This document shows positions 1-9,359 of a stretch of 64,000 nucleotides of DNA, one piece after another. The notes under the pieces were generated by a model. It was given only the letters and a program-made list of their open reading frames with translations. It was not told the origin of the DNA and ran no database searches. Source of the DNA: M30B53 sp964600785 (GTDB lineage Bacteria; Planctomycetota; Planctomycetia; Pirellulales; UBA1268); contig CAZRKH010000082.1 of the NCBI GenBank assembly GCA_964600785.1, forward strand, positions 12,222-76,221, written 5' to 3'. The translations under genes were made by a program, and so were the position numbers. Numbering within the stretch: the stretch's first letter is position 1; each line of letters starts with the position of its first letter.

Positions 1-945
1 AGCGAAATCGAGCAGCTCCAGATGGTCACCGAAAAGATCGGTACCCAGCTGGAGAGCACGTCGATCGATCTCTCGATGCCCAATCGGGTGACGCTCATCG
101 AGCAGGCGGGGGTTCCCGAGGGCAGCGACCGGACGTTTCGCATGATGCTCTCGGCCGCGGCCGGCCTCGGCGGGCTGGGCCTCGGTGTCGGCCTGATCGT
201 GCTGATCGACTATTTGCGGAATCGGCTGAGCACGCCCGACGAGGTGCCGCAGCGGATCGGCGTGCGGGTGCTCGGCACGCTGCCGAGGGTCGGCAGGTCC
301 CGCCGCCGGCAGGAGGGGCTTCTGGCGGAGTGCATCGACAGCATCCGCACGCTCGTCGTGCAAAGCGGCAGAGAGAGCCCCTCGGTGATCCTGGTGACCA
401 GTGCCGTCGAGCAGGAAGGGAAGACCACAGTAGCCTCGCAACTGGCGGCAAGCCTCGCCCGCTCCGACAAGCGGACGCTTTTGCTCGACGGCGATCTGCG
501 GCATCCCAACGTCCACCTGGCCCTGGGAATCGAGCTGGGCGTGGGCCTTTCCGAACTGCTCCGTGGGGAGATGACGATCGACGAGGCGATCCAGCCGACC
601 AATGTCGAGGGCCTCTACGCGGTCACCGCCGGAGAGTGTGACTATGCCGCGGTGACGGCCCTCTCCCGGCCCGAACTGCCGACGCTCGTGAAGGGCTTTC
701 GGGAGTCGTTCGACCATGTCGTGATCGATGCCGGCCCGGTGCTGGCCTTCGCCGATGCCCTGCTGTTCGGCCAGCAGAGTGATTTCGCCATCGTCACAGC
801 CCTGCGGGATGTGAGCCGGGTGCCCAATGTGACCGCCGCGATCGACCGGCTGCGGTCGGTGGGTGTTCGCGTGCTCGGCACGGTCGTCAACGGCGTGGTC
901 GATTCCCGTCCGCGGAGGCTCTACCTTTCGCCCCTGCCGAACTGA
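1..945 (+). CDS. Wzc/CpsD-like polysaccharide-biosynthesis ATPase, C-terminal part (5' truncated by window)
   Basis: The reading frame is open from base 1, so the gene begins before the window; 314 residues are visible. A short linker is followed by a transmembrane segment (about 50-72 of the visible part, ending LIVLIDYL), then a cytoplasmic P-loop domain with a deviant Walker A (SAVEQEGKTT), Walker A' (LLLDGDLRHP) and Walker B (HVVIDAGPVL). This is the layout of Wzz/Wzc chain-length regulators fused to a BY-kinase-type ATPase, which control export of exopolysaccharide. The usual C-terminal tyrosine cluster is absent: only one Tyr lies in the last ten residues, so autokinase activity is doubtful. 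It sits 99 bp upstream of epsI and close to nucleotide-sugar genes, which supports an exopolysaccharide role. Confidence 0.82.
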   Translation, partial: SEIEQLQMVTEKIGTQLESTSIDLSMPNRVTLIEQAGVPEGSDRTFRMMLSAAAGLGGLGLGVGLIVLIDYLRNRLSTPDEVPQRIGVRVLGTLPRVGRSRRRQEGLLAECIDSIRTLVVQSGRESPSVILVTSAVEQEGKTTVASQLAASLARSDKRTLLLDGDLRHPNVHLALGIELGVGLSELLRGEMTIDEAIQPTNVEGLYAVTAGECDYAAVTALSRPELPTLVKGFRESFDHVVIDAGPVLAFADALLFGQQSDFAIVTALRDVSRVPNVTAAIDRLRSVGVRVLGTVVNGVVDSRPRRLYLSPLPN

Positions 946-1044
946 TCGCCTCGGCGTCAGCGGTCCCTGTCGATCTTCTTTTCCCGTGAACCGTTCGTGT
1001 GACCTGCATTCGTGCGACCTGCAACCGATGAGGAATGACCGATC

Positions 1045-1776
1045 ATGAAATCACTCGGCTCGGGCCTGCTGCCGATTCTCCTTGGACTGCTGCTGGTGAT
1101 CGCCGTGACCGCGGTGCAGGGCGTGCTCACCGACCGCTGGGATCCGGGCAACGTCGCGGAGGATCTGGCCCGGGCTGCGGCCGTTCTGGAAAAGAACTTT
1201 CCTGATGATTTTGGCGACTGGAAGCTTGCCCAGGAACTCGAGGGTGACCCCAAGCAGCTCGAAAGGGCCGGCGCGGTGGGCCACATCTCGCGGGTCTACC
1301 GCAACACCCGTTCCGGTGCGACCGTCTCGGCCTTCGTCGTCTGTGCCACCCCTCACAATGCCTCCGGCCACACCCCCGACCGTTGCTATCCCGGGGCCGG
1401 CTTTCGGATCGCCGAGGCCGAGCACAGGCAGTCGGTGCCGCTGGTCGATGGACGCACGGCGGAAACCTTTACCGGCACCTTTGCCAAGCAGGGACAGACG
1501 CTCCGCGTCTATTGGACCTACGGCGTCGATGGCGAATGGATCGCACCGCAGATCGCCCGGATCGAGCTGGCCGGGAAGCGGGCGGTCAACAAACTCTATG
1601 CCATCGTCGACGAGACGGGCATCCGCGACGGGCGGGCGCAGAAGCTCGGGATCAAGTTTCTCTCCGAGCTGCTGCCGGCCTTTGACGAACGGGTGACCCT
1701 CGCGGCAAGGGCGGAGGCGGCAGCCCAGCCTGCTTCGCCGACGGCGGTGGATGCCGCCACCAAGCCGGCGGGCTGA
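1045..1776 (+). CDS. Exosortase-associated EpsI-family protein
   Basis: 243 residues with an N-terminal membrane anchor (about 7-28) followed by a periplasmic domain. The signature HTPDRCYPGAG (residues 109-119, Cys114) matches the conserved H-[ST]-P-x-x-C-x-P-G-x-G block of EpsI (DUF3485) proteins. These accompany exosortases in exopolysaccharide loci and are thought to help anchor or process PEP-CTERM proteins. The ATG is preceded by a purine-rich GAGGAATG stretch. A PEP-CTERM protein is encoded later in this window (46781-47536), so the system is probably active here, but no exosortase gene lies within the window. The alanine/proline-rich C-terminal tail (about 220-243) looks disordered. 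Confidence 0.8.
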   Translation: MKSLGSGLLPILLGLLLVIAVTAVQGVLTDRWDPGNVAEDLARAAAVLEKNFPDDFGDWKLAQELEGDPKQLERAGAVGHISRVYRNTRSGATVSAFVVCATPHNASGHTPDRCYPGAGFRIAEAEHRQSVPLVDGRTAETFTGTFAKQGQTLRVYWTYGVDGEWIAPQIARIELAGKRAVNKLYAIVDETGIRDGRAQKLGIKFLSELLPAFDERVTLAARAEAAAQPASPTAVDAATKPAG

Positions 1777-1947
1777 GCGGCCGGTCAGCGGCGGCCGCCA
1801 CGACCGACCCTTCTGCGGGCCGGGGGGAGCGGGTATTGTGGCGGCCAGTTGGAGTGGGCCAAATGGAGCGTGTGAACCGCCGACGGTCGGCGGTTGGCGA
1901 GCGAAGCCGCGGGGAGCCGAGGACCCGCCAGGGAGTGCGAGACGAGC

Positions 1948-3000
1948 ATGGCAGTTTCATCAAAGCGGGCGTTGATCACCGGCATTACCGGGCAGGACGG
2001 TTCCTATCTCGCGGAGTTGCTGCTCGAAAAGGGCTACGAGGTGCATGGCCTGGTGCGGCGGTCGAGCACCTTCGGTACCCAGCGGATCGAGCATCTCTAC
2101 AGCGACGTCCATGACATCGATCGTCCTCTCACGCTCCATCATGGTGACATGGCCGATGGCAACGGCCTCGCCCGGCTGATTCGGGAGATCAGGCCCACCG
2201 AGGTCTACAATCTCGCCGCCCAGAGCCACGTGCGGGTGAGCTTCGACCAGCCGACCTACACCGCCGATGTCACCGCGGTGGGCACGCTGCGGCTGCTCGA
2301 GGCGATCCGCGATCTGCAGGACGCGATCGGCTACCAGGTGCGGTTCTACCAGGCGTCAAGCTCCGAGATGTACGGCAAGGTGGTCGAGACACCCCAGTCG
2401 GAAACGACACCCTTCTACCCCCGTAGCCCTTACGGCGTGGCCAAGCTCTACAGCCATTGGATTACCATCAACTACCGCGAGAGCTATGGCCTGCACGCCT
2501 CCTGCGGGATTCTCTTCAATCACGAGAGTCCCCGCCGCGGGGAGACCTTCGTGACACGGAAGATCACCCGAGCCGCGACGCGGATCAAGCTTGGCCTGCA
2601 GAAGAAGCTCTACCTTGGCAACCTCGACGCCCAGCGAGACTGGGGCTTTGCGGGAGACTATGTCGAGGCGATGTGGCTGATGCTGCAGCAGGAAACGCCG
2701 GATGACTACGTGATCTCGACCGACGAGACCCATTCGGTGCGGGAGTTTTGCGAGAAGGTCTTCGGCCGCCTCGACCTCGACTACAACGACTTCGTCGAAA
2801 TCGACCCCCGCTATTTCCGCCCCGCGGAGGTCGACCTCCTGCTCGGCTGCTCCCAGAAGGCCCGTCGTCAGCTCGGCTGGGAGCCGCGGGTCTCCTTTGA
2901 CGGGCTGGTCGAGCTGATGGTCGAGTCGGATCTCGAACTGGCCCGCAGGGAGAAGGTGCTCGAGGAGGCCGGCCACGCCACGGCTCTGCCCAATCGCTGA
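1948..3000 (+). CDS. gmd: GDP-mannose 4,6-dehydratase
   Basis: 350 residues of the extended SDR family. The NADP-binding motif GITGQDG is at 12-18, the SSSEMYG block with the catalytic Ser/Glu at 137-143, and the Y162xxxK166 pair in SPYGVAK. It converts GDP-D-mannose to GDP-4-keto-6-deoxymannose in the cytoplasm, the first committed step to GDP-L-fucose and other deoxysugars. I start at the ATG at 1948, which places the nucleotide-binding strand about seven residues in, as in the family; a TTG 54 bp upstream would add an unconserved leader. The next step, fcl, follows after 42 bp, so both are likely co-transcribed. Confidence 0.95.
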   Translation: MAVSSKRALITGITGQDGSYLAELLLEKGYEVHGLVRRSSTFGTQRIEHLYSDVHDIDRPLTLHHGDMADGNGLARLIREIRPTEVYNLAAQSHVRVSFDQPTYTADVTAVGTLRLLEAIRDLQDAIGYQVRFYQASSSEMYGKVVETPQSETTPFYPRSPYGVAKLYSHWITINYRESYGLHASCGILFNHESPRRGETFVTRKITRAATRIKLGLQKKLYLGNLDAQRDWGFAGDYVEAMWLMLQQETPDDYVISTDETHSVREFCEKVFGRLDLDYNDFVEIDPRYFRPAEVDLLLGCSQKARRQLGWEPRVSFDGLVELMVESDLELARREKVLEEAGHATALPNR

Positions 3001-3042
3001 CTGACCCTCGACGCCCCACACCACCGGAGAACAACGCCCACC

Positions 3043-3999
<957 letters not shown>

Positions 4000-4029
4000 G
4001 CCGGCCGTCTGGAGGGGGCCTCGACGCGA

Positions 4030-4344
4030 TCAGACGCCGGCGGCCATCTTCTCGCCGGCCACCGTGGTGGCGGCCATCTCGCGGGTCTTGCCGTTGTGGG
4101 CCCGCCGGTAGAAGCCGATTTTTTCCAGCGAGCGGTAGACCTCCTCGAGTGTCTTCTCACCGAAGTTGGAGATCGAAAGCAGGTCGGCCCGGGTGCAGTT
4201 GAGCAGGTCGTGCACCGTGAAAATGCCCCGTTCCTCGAGGCAGTTGGTGGTGCGGACCGAGAGGCCGATCTCGGCGGTGCTCATCTCGAGTTTTTCGGCC
4301 ATCTCGTCGGAGATTGTCAGGTTCTTATAGGGGATCCGGGGCAT
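4030..4344 (-). CDS. Stand-alone RNA polymerase alpha-CTD-like protein
   Basis: 104 residues starting MPRIPYKNL. Residues about 10-75 resemble the helix-hairpin-helix C-terminal domain of RpoA (LGLSVRTxNCL, LLxxTRxDLLxISNFGxKTLxE, here ISNFGEKTLEEV), with no polymerase-assembly NTD. The ATG at 4344 follows a strong Shine-Dalgarno (GGGAGGG at 4356-4350); an upstream in-frame start at 4419 lacks one. In RpoA this domain binds UP elements and activators, so a free copy could bind DNA or compete for activators; that role is inference. It is transcribed away from the helicase gene next to it. Confidence 0.78.
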   Translation of the reverse strand: MPRIPYKNLTISDEMAEKLEMSTAEIGLSVRTTNCLEERGIFTVHDLLNCTRADLLSISNFGEKTLEEVYRSLEKIGFYRRAHNGKTREMAATTVAGEKMAAGV

Positions 4345-4586
4345 GGGGTCCCTCCCGTGCGTTGGTGTGTAATTGATCCTTTGGGTGCCGACTGACGATC
4401 CGGCACGACAACATGGCAAGGGAATATAATGCAGCGGTTCGAAATCCGACTACACCCGATTTGCCTTGTGGCCTTCGGTCCCGTCGACCATGTCGGCCCT
4501 CCGGCAGCTCACAGGGCCGTGTTCCGGGGCATGGTGTCGGAAAACGACGGGAAAACCGGTGCTATCAGGGAAGTGCTGGCGCGAGG

Positions 4587-6881
4587 ATGATGGCAGGAAT
4601 TCCGGTGGACTACCTCGAGGGACTCAACGAAGCCCAGCGGCAGGCCGCCTCGCATGTCGAGGGCCCGCTGCTGGTGCTCGCCGGACCCGGCAGCGGCAAG
4701 ACACGCGTCGTGACTCACCGCATCGCCCACATGATCGCACGTGGCGTGCGGCCTGAATCGATCGTGGCCCTGACTTTCACCAACAAGGCGGCCGATGAGA
4801 TGCGGCAGCGGCTTGCCGCGCTGACGGGCCCCCAGCCGGTCGAGATGGGGACCTTCCACCGCTTCGCCGCGAGGCTGCTGCGACGCAATGCCCGGTATGT
4901 CGGGCTGACGAGCGACTACTCGATTCTCGATCCTGACGACGCCGGCTCGATGCTCAAGCGGGCCGCCAAGCGAGCCGGGGTGCCGCTGGCCCGGATCCCG
5001 GTGGCCCGCCTGGCCGGGGTGATCAGCCGGGCCAAAAACGACCTGGTGACGCCGGAATCCTTCGAGCCCCGCTGGGGCAGGCCGGTCGACGAGGTGGCAG
5101 CCAAGGTCTGGCCCGTCTATGCCGCCATGATGGTCGAGGCCAACTCGGTCGATTTCGACGATCTTCTGGTGCATCTCGCGAGGATGCTCCTCGAGCAGCC
5201 GCAGCTGCGCGGCACGCTCGATCTCCGCCATCGTTTCATTCTGGTCGACGAATACCAGGACACCAACGCCGCCCAATACTGCATCCTCCGCGGGCTCTCG
5301 ATCGACCACCCCAACCTCGCGGTGACCGGTGATCCCGACCAGGCGATCTATGGCTGGCGGGGTGCGAGCATCCGCAACATCCTGGAGTTCGAGCGAGACT
5401 ACCCCGATGCGACCGTCGTCACGCTCGAGCAGAACTACCGCAGCACCGCCAACATTCTCGGCACCGCCGACCGGCTGATCGCCAACAACACCCGCCGCAA
5501 GCCGAAACGGCTGGTGACCGAATCGGATGCCGGCGCTGCGGTGCGGATCGTGCTCGATGAGAGCGGCCGCGAGGAGGCCGACCGGATCGCCGACGAGATC
5601 GCTGCGGCCGTGGCGACAGGTGGTCGTTCGCCCCGCGATTTCTGCATCCTCTTTCGCACCAATGCCCTCTCGCGTTCGGTCGAAGTGGCCCTCCGCAGCC
5701 GCGGGGTGCCCTACCAGCTGGTGCGGGGCCTGGAGTTCTTCAAGCGGCGGGAGATTCGCGACGTGGTCGCCTGGCTGCGGCTGCTGCACAACCCCCGGGA
5801 CGACGAGGCCTTCCTGCGGGTGGTCAACGTCCCGCCGAGGGGAATCGGCAAGAAATCACTCGATGCACTCATCGCGGAGGCCGCCCGTCGGGGCCTGACG
5901 CTGCTGGAGGCCGCCGCCGAAGCCCGTTCACTGCCTGGCCTCTCGGCCCGGGCCGCGACCGCGGTTGTGGCGTTTGCCCGGCTGCATGCCGACCTCTCGA
6001 TGGGAGCTTCGCGGGGTGTGGCAGAAACGGTGCGGGCGGTCCTCGATCGCAGCGGCTATCGGGCGATGCTCGAGGATGACGACGAGGAAGAGGGTGAGGA
6101 TCGCCTGGCCAACGTTGAGGAACTCGTGACCGTGGCCGCTGAAATCGACGCGGAGTGCGGGGAGCAGCCGGGGCAGGGGGAGGCAATCGATCCTTTGGAG
6201 GCATTCCTCGAGCGGGTGTCGTTGGTGGGCGACACCGACCGCTGGGATGCCGCGGCTGAGCGGGTGTCGCTGATGACCTTTCATGCCGCCAAGGGGCTCG
6301 AGTTTCCGGAGGTCTATCTGGTGGCGATGGAGGACGGCATTCTGCCCCACGAGCGGAGCCTGGATCATCCCGAGCAGCTCGAGGAAGAGCGGCGGCTGGT
6401 GTTTGTCGGCATCACCCGGGCCCGCGAGGCGGTGCATGCCAGTTGCGGTCGGGAACGCGACTACCGCGGCAGTCGCCGCGTGTCGGCCCCGAGCCTGTTT
6501 CTGGCGGAGATGTCAGGGGTGGAGACGGAACTCAGCGGCAGTGAGGCCCCGCATGGCGGCTTGGACGGCGATCCCTGGGCCGATGAGGCCTGCCAACTCC
6601 CCGAGGAGGAGCTGCGGCCGGCCCCCCGGCCCGCGCGGGCCCGCGTCGAGCGTGAGCAGCGGTCGGTGGCCGGCTTTGCCGAGAAACTCGCCGCCCTCGC
6701 CAAGCCGGTGGCTGCGGTCGAGCCCGGGCAGCGGGTCCGCCATGCGGAATACGGCGAGGGAACGGTCGAGCGGGTCGGCGGCACCGGCCCGAGGATGGTC
6801 GGCACCGTCCGCTTCGACGGCCCGGCCGGGCGGCGCACGTTTATCCTCGCCCATGCCACGCTGGAAGCCCTCGACAGCTGA
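4587..6881 (+). CDS. pcrA: Superfamily 1A DNA helicase (PcrA/UvrD/Rep type)
   Basis: 764 residues with the full SF1A motif set: Walker A AGPGSGKTR (32-40), LTFTNKAADEM, motif II DEYQDT, motif III TGDPDQAIYGWRGA, QNYRST, motif V TFHAAKGLEF and motif VI VGITRARE. The C-terminus carries the Tudor-like RNA-polymerase-binding segment of PcrA/UvrD (GQRVRHAEYGEGTVERV). The protein unwinds DNA 3' to 5' in repair and in removing stalled polymerases and RecA. I start at the first of the tandem ATGs (4587/4590); the frame is open upstream to 4413 but that extension has no helicase sequence. Pcra versus UvrD naming is a convention only. Confidence 0.93.
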   Translation: MMAGIPVDYLEGLNEAQRQAASHVEGPLLVLAGPGSGKTRVVTHRIAHMIARGVRPESIVALTFTNKAADEMRQRLAALTGPQPVEMGTFHRFAARLLRRNARYVGLTSDYSILDPDDAGSMLKRAAKRAGVPLARIPVARLAGVISRAKNDLVTPESFEPRWGRPVDEVAAKVWPVYAAMMVEANSVDFDDLLVHLARMLLEQPQLRGTLDLRHRFILVDEYQDTNAAQYCILRGLSIDHPNLAVTGDPDQAIYGWRGASIRNILEFERDYPDATVVTLEQNYRSTANILGTADRLIANNTRRKPKRLVTESDAGAAVRIVLDESGREEADRIADEIAAAVATGGRSPRDFCILFRTNALSRSVEVALRSRGVPYQLVRGLEFFKRREIRDVVAWLRLLHNPRDDEAFLRVVNVPPRGIGKKSLDALIAEAARRGLTLLEAAAEARSLPGLSARAATAVVAFARLHADLSMGASRGVAETVRAVLDRSGYRAMLEDDDEEEGEDRLANVEELVTVAAEIDAECGEQPGQGEAIDPLEAFLERVSLVGDTDRWDAAAERVSLMTFHAAKGLEFPEVYLVAMEDGILPHERSLDHPEQLEEERRLVFVGITRAREAVHASCGRERDYRGSRRVSAPSLFLAEMSGVETELSGSEAPHGGLDGDPWADEACQLPEEELRPAPRPARARVEREQRSVAGFAEKLAALAKPVAAVEPGQRVRHAEYGEGTVERVGGTGPRMVGTVRFDGPAGRRTFILAHATLEALDS

Positions 6882-6971
6882 AACTTGGCGAACAGTGGGC
6901 GAACCTGCGAGGATACCGCGGGCGGCCGTCGGCAACGGTCGCGGGTAGGCACGCCATCCGCCAGGCGACCC

Positions 6972-8060
6972 ATGGTCCGGTTTCCACGGTTCTTCGAGAA
7001 GAAGCGGGGCAATCGCCGCACCGGCTCCCATGTCTGGGGCAGCCTCGGCGAGGGCCTGTTCTTCGCGGCCCTGTTCACGGCGGGCATCGTGTTTGCGGTG
7101 ATGCTCGTCGGCGATATCGCCTGGCAGGGCGACGGTGAGGAAACCCCCGGCATCTGGGCGTTACTTTTATCACTGGTGCTGCCCGGGGCCCTGTTGAGCA
7201 TCGGTGGGGCGGGACTTGTCAGGGTGGCCCGCGGCTGGGGCAAGTCGGAGGAGCGGCGGGCCGCATCGGGCTCGCTGCCGGACGTCTTCGAGGTCGCCGC
7301 CGGTACCGAGCCGCAGGGCGACCGGCTGCCGACGGTGCCTTCCTGTGAAAATCTGGTCAACTCCCCCGGCACCATCCTGCGTTATCGGCTGCCGCTGGAG
7401 AGCCCGGAGAGTTGGACGGTCTTCGGATTCGGCCTCTTCGCGGTGCTCTGGAACGCCATCCTGGTGCTGCTGGCGGTGAGTGCAGGTGTCGATCTCTGGA
7501 GCGGCCGCACCGACTGGCTGCTCTTCGCGATCCTCGTTCCGTTCTCGGTCATCGGTGTGGCGGGCATCGTGCTCTTCGTTCGGGCTCTGGTTCTGCAGGC
7601 ATCGGTCGGACCCACGCAGGTCGAGATCGCCGACCACCCGCTGCGGCCCGGTAGTGACTACGAGGTTTTCGTGGGGCAGGGGGGCTCGGGGCTGTTTCAC
7701 CGGATCACGCTCACCCTTGAACTCGAGGAGATGGCCACCTTTCGCCAGGGCACCGACACCCGCACCGAGCGACGGCTGCTCGACTCGACGGTGATCCGCG
7801 AGTGGGCCGAGGTCGCGGTGGTGCCACCGCATCGCTTTGAGGCCACCGCCCGGGTGCGGGTGCCTGCCGCGGCGATGCACTCCTTCGAGTCACCGCACAA
7901 CGCGGTCAGTTGGAGGCTCGGGGTGCGGGTCGAGCCGCGACGCTGGCCGGCCTTTGCCCGTCGCTTCCCGGTCGTGGTGCTCCCCGCGGAATCGCCGCGG
8001 GGCCGGCAGGGGGCAGTCGAGTCCGGCGGCAGCCGTTCGACGGTGGGGGTGGGGCGATGA
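6972..8060 (+). CDS. Four-helix membrane protein of unknown function
   Basis: 362 residues from ATG 6972. Two hydrophobic helices lie near the N-terminus (GLFFAALFTAGIVFAVML; LLLSLVLPGALLSIGG) and two more follow residue 150 (FGFGLFAVLWNAILVLLA; FAILVPFSVIGVAGIVLF). A C-terminal soluble beta-rich region (about 220-350) has the alternating pattern of an arrestin-like sandwich. The helices vaguely recall DUF3592 proteins, but I do not recognise the family securely. Its stop overlaps the next ATG (ATGA at 8057-8060), so it is the first gene of a translationally coupled trio with a small beta protein and a P-loop ATPase. Confidence 0.72.
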   Translation: MVRFPRFFEKKRGNRRTGSHVWGSLGEGLFFAALFTAGIVFAVMLVGDIAWQGDGEETPGIWALLLSLVLPGALLSIGGAGLVRVARGWGKSEERRAASGSLPDVFEVAAGTEPQGDRLPTVPSCENLVNSPGTILRYRLPLESPESWTVFGFGLFAVLWNAILVLLAVSAGVDLWSGRTDWLLFAILVPFSVIGVAGIVLFVRALVLQASVGPTQVEIADHPLRPGSDYEVFVGQGGSGLFHRITLTLELEEMATFRQGTDTRTERRLLDSTVIREWAEVAVVPPHRFEATARVRVPAAAMHSFESPHNAVSWRLGVRVEPRRWPAFARRFPVVVLPAESPRGRQGAVESGGSRSTVGVGR

Positions 8061-8503
8061 GCACACGAACCGGCAGGGCGGCGGAGCCGCGGATCGACCC
8101 GCGTGTGTCCGCCGTTTTCGACCGGCAGGGCCGCCGCTATCGGGCTGCGGACGAGGTGCGGCTGACCTACACGGTCGAGGGCACTGGCGACCTCGCTGTC
8201 ACCGCGGTGGAGCGATCGGCCGTCTGGTACACCGAGGGTAAGGGAGAGGAGGACCTTGGCATCGTGCACTTCGAACGGGTCACCGACACGGCCGAGATGC
8301 CGCCGCAGCAACTGACCGGGCGGTTCGGGTTTCGTCTGCCGCCGAGTCCTCTCAGCTACGAGGGCGTGATCGTCAAGATTCGCTGGTGCGTGAGGGTCCG
8401 GCTCTTCTTCGCCGGAGGCCGTGACTTTGTCTCCGAACATCTCTTCGAGGTCGGCGAGATTCCGCCCGCGATCTATGTCGCGGGCGAGGGGGCGGTGGCG
8501 TGA
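8057..8503 (+). CDS. Small beta-rich protein, arrestin-like fold suspected
   Basis: 148 residues, no signal peptide or membrane helix. The sequence alternates polar and hydrophobic residues in strand-length blocks (VRLTYTVEG, GRFGFRLPP, VIVKIRWCVRVRLFFAG) that resemble Spo0M/arrestin-type sandwiches and the C-terminal half of the protein encoded just upstream. The ATG overlaps the upstream stop in ATGA, and its own stop overlaps the next GTG in GTGA (8500-8503), so the three genes form one translational unit. No catalytic motif is visible; fold and function are inference. Confidence 0.7.
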   Translation: MSTRTGRAAEPRIDPRVSAVFDRQGRRYRAADEVRLTYTVEGTGDLAVTAVERSAVWYTEGKGEEDLGIVHFERVTDTAEMPPQQLTGRFGFRLPPSPLSYEGVIVKIRWCVRVRLFFAGGRDFVSEHLFEVGEIPPAIYVAGEGAVA

Positions 8504-9207
8504 GCGGCAGACTGGCGGTGCAGGCTCGCGGAGAATCGCGGCTGGTGTCCAACCCCTTTTCCACGCGTGCGACGCGGGTGGCCGCCGAGAGGCTTTTCGA
8601 TACCGAGGGCCGGCCACTGGCCGTCGAGGAAATCGCCGGTCTGATCGAGGTCGCCGGAGGCGGGGCCCTGGTCGGCCCGCACGGCAGCGGCAAGTCGACA
8701 CGGCTGGCGGCTCTCGCGGCGGTCTTTGCAGCCGCTGGTCGGGAGGTGCGATCGGTGCGGCTCGATGCGGGCGACCGCCCGGCCGCAGCGGTGCTCGCCT
8801 GCCTGAGAGCCACGGCAGGAGGGGTGGTCTGCATCGACGGTTTCGACCGGCTCGGCCCGCTGCTCGGAGAAATCGTGCGGTGGCTGACAGTCCGCCGGCG
8901 GCTGCTGTTGGTGGTCACGGCCCACTACGGGCGGCCGCTGCTGCTGCGGATCGAGTGCCGCACGAGCCGTCGGCAGCTTGCGGAGATCGTGCGTCGCCTG
9001 CCCGGGGCCGGGGGGCCGCTGGAGGCTCTCGACATTCACGAGGCTTACGACTCGGCCGCCGGCGATCTTCGCGAGGCCCTCTTCGATCTCTACGACCGCT
9101 TCGAGGCCCGCATGCTTCGCAACCAATCTGCCGCGGGATCAACCGCCTGTGACGGCAATGAGGATTCTGCCGGCGGACGGTCGGGAATTCACGATTCCCC
9201 GCGGTGA
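8500..9207 (+). CDS. P-loop ATPase of an unknown three-gene operon
   Basis: 235 residues from a GTG that overlaps the preceding stop. A clean Walker A (VGPHGSGKST) lies near residue 60 and a Walker B-like VVCIDGFDRL near residue 108. No sensor, signature or partner domain is evident, and the last ~30 residues are low in conserved character. It may be an ORC/STAND-like or NACHT-like ATPase fragment; I cannot assign a family. Coupling with a membrane protein and a beta-sandwich protein suggests a membrane-associated ATPase module. Confidence 0.72.
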   Translation: MSGRLAVQARGESRLVSNPFSTRATRVAAERLFDTEGRPLAVEEIAGLIEVAGGGALVGPHGSGKSTRLAALAAVFAAAGREVRSVRLDAGDRPAAAVLACLRATAGGVVCIDGFDRLGPLLGEIVRWLTVRRRLLLVVTAHYGRPLLLRIECRTSRRQLAEIVRRLPGAGGPLEALDIHEAYDSAAGDLREALFDLYDRFEARMLRNQSAAGSTACDGNEDSAGGRSGIHDSPR

Positions 9208-9359
9208 ATTTCGCCGCAGAGAGTGAATCGCCTGGCCTAGTCTTTCAAGGAATCGAGGAGATTTCCAGCAGATCGGTGCCGGCTCCCGTTCGCCTTGTCA
9301 CACCACATTTCCCCGGCGGGCAGTCAAAAGGCCCACAGCCGGTTCTCGAGGAACCACTG

